Positions 5,152 to 5,290 of a DNA stretch of 5,290 bases are shown piece by piece. Positions within the stretch are counted from its first letter, which is position 1; each line of letters opens with the position of its first letter. The notes below the pieces were generated by a model that was not told the origin of the DNA, made no database searches, and saw nothing but the letters and a program-made list of their open reading frames with translations. Source of the DNA: a bacterium (GTDB lineage Bacteria; JAHJDO01). The DNA lies in contig JAUSPT010000061.1 of assembly GCA_030652805.1 (NCBI GenBank), forward strand, positions 1 through 5,290. Reading direction: 5' to 3'. Position numbers and translations under genes: made by a program.

Positions 5152-5290
5152 ATGTGCTGGCTGGGCACATAGGTAACACTTTTTGTTTAAGATTCTCATT
5201 GTGATTCTCAATATATCTCATGGGTGTTAAATAATCAAGCGCTTGATGAGGGCGATTAAAATTGTACTCAATCAGCCAATTTGTTACAGC
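5132..5290 (-). CDS. Transposase/integrase C-terminal end (partial, right IS copy)
   Basis: The visible 52 residues start AVTNWLIEYNFNRPHQAL, followed by DYLTPMRYIE and ending KVLPMCPASTFGGFLE. The (I/V)EYN..RPHQ.L.YLTP pattern is typical of the region just after the catalytic Glu in rve-type DDE transposases of the IS481/IS3 groups. The gene enters from beyond the right edge, so the catalytic residues are not visible. The final FGGFLE and the stop codon (5134-5132) lie past the inferred IS boundary at 5153 and differ from the ending of the left copy. The frame therefore appears to borrow its stop codon from the target DNA. Confidence 0.85.
   Translation of the reverse strand, partial: AVTNWLIEYNFNRPHQALDYLTPMRYIENHNENLKQKVLPMCPASTFGGFLE
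5152..5178. repeat. 27-bp inverted repeat, right copy
   Basis: This is the exact reverse complement of 1-27. The identity cannot be extended outward because the left copy leaves the window, and it stops inward at the IS tip. Confidence 0.9.
5153..5290 (-). mobile_element. IS481/IS3-superfamily-like insertion sequence, right copy (partial)
   Basis: The boundary is set by the point where identity to the left copy ends, and the tip reads TGTGCTGGCTGG inward on the + strand. The sub-terminal ACATAGGTAACA fits my recollection of IS481-type ends. The transposase gene is transcribed on the - strand toward the hyd operon. This copy is in inverted orientation relative to the one at the left edge. Confidence 0.75.

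Noticed and set aside
1-5178. A single large transposon whose tips are TGTTACC at 1 and GGTAACA at 5178.
   Set aside because: The transposase frame and the point where the two copies diverge place the IS tips on the inner side (26 and 5153), so the repeats are ends of two flanking IS copies rather than tips of one element.

Overview
The window carries the complete maturation set for an [FeFe]-hydrogenase and points to a strictly or facultatively anaerobic, hydrogen-metabolising bacterium. The DNA is AT-rich by eye. The tRNA gene does not encode its 3' CCA, and both window edges hold copies of an IS481/IS3-superfamily-like element. I cannot assign a phylum from the sequence alone.

Layout. Positions 1-26 are the tip of an insertion sequence (IS) pointing out of the window to the left. 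Next comes a strong sigma70-type promoter (32-61), a tRNA-Asn(GUU) gene (87-159), and, 17 nt after the tRNA, a formate/nitrite-transporter (FNT) gene starting at TTG (177-1013, + strand). Four tightly packed genes on the - strand converge on it, in transcription order: a TM1266-like small ACT-fold protein (4992-4735), hydF (4738-3473), hydG (3488-1992) and hydE (2017-980). Every junction in this operon overlaps (4, 16 and 26 nt), and the last gene overlaps the FNT gene tail to tail by 34 nt. Upstream of the operon, 5094-5010 on the - strand forms a structured leader that ends in an intrinsic terminator just before the first ribosome binding site. An inverted copy of the IS end starts at 5153 and runs off the right edge.

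How the genes work together. HydG makes the Fe(CO)2(CN) synthon from tyrosine, HydE processes it, and HydF (GTPase plus Fe-S scaffold) assembles the 2Fe subcluster and delivers it to the hydrogenase. The hydrogenase structural gene is not in the window. The small TM1266-family protein is a known companion of this system. The FNT channel suggests formate import or export linked to H2 metabolism, but its physical link to the hyd genes is only convergent adjacency.

Most worth a second look: the attenuator-like leader RNA before the hyd operon; a HydG whose C-terminal cluster motif lacks one canonical cysteine; the tRNA-Asn/FNT dicistron; and the two inverted IS ends that bracket the block as a possible composite transposon.
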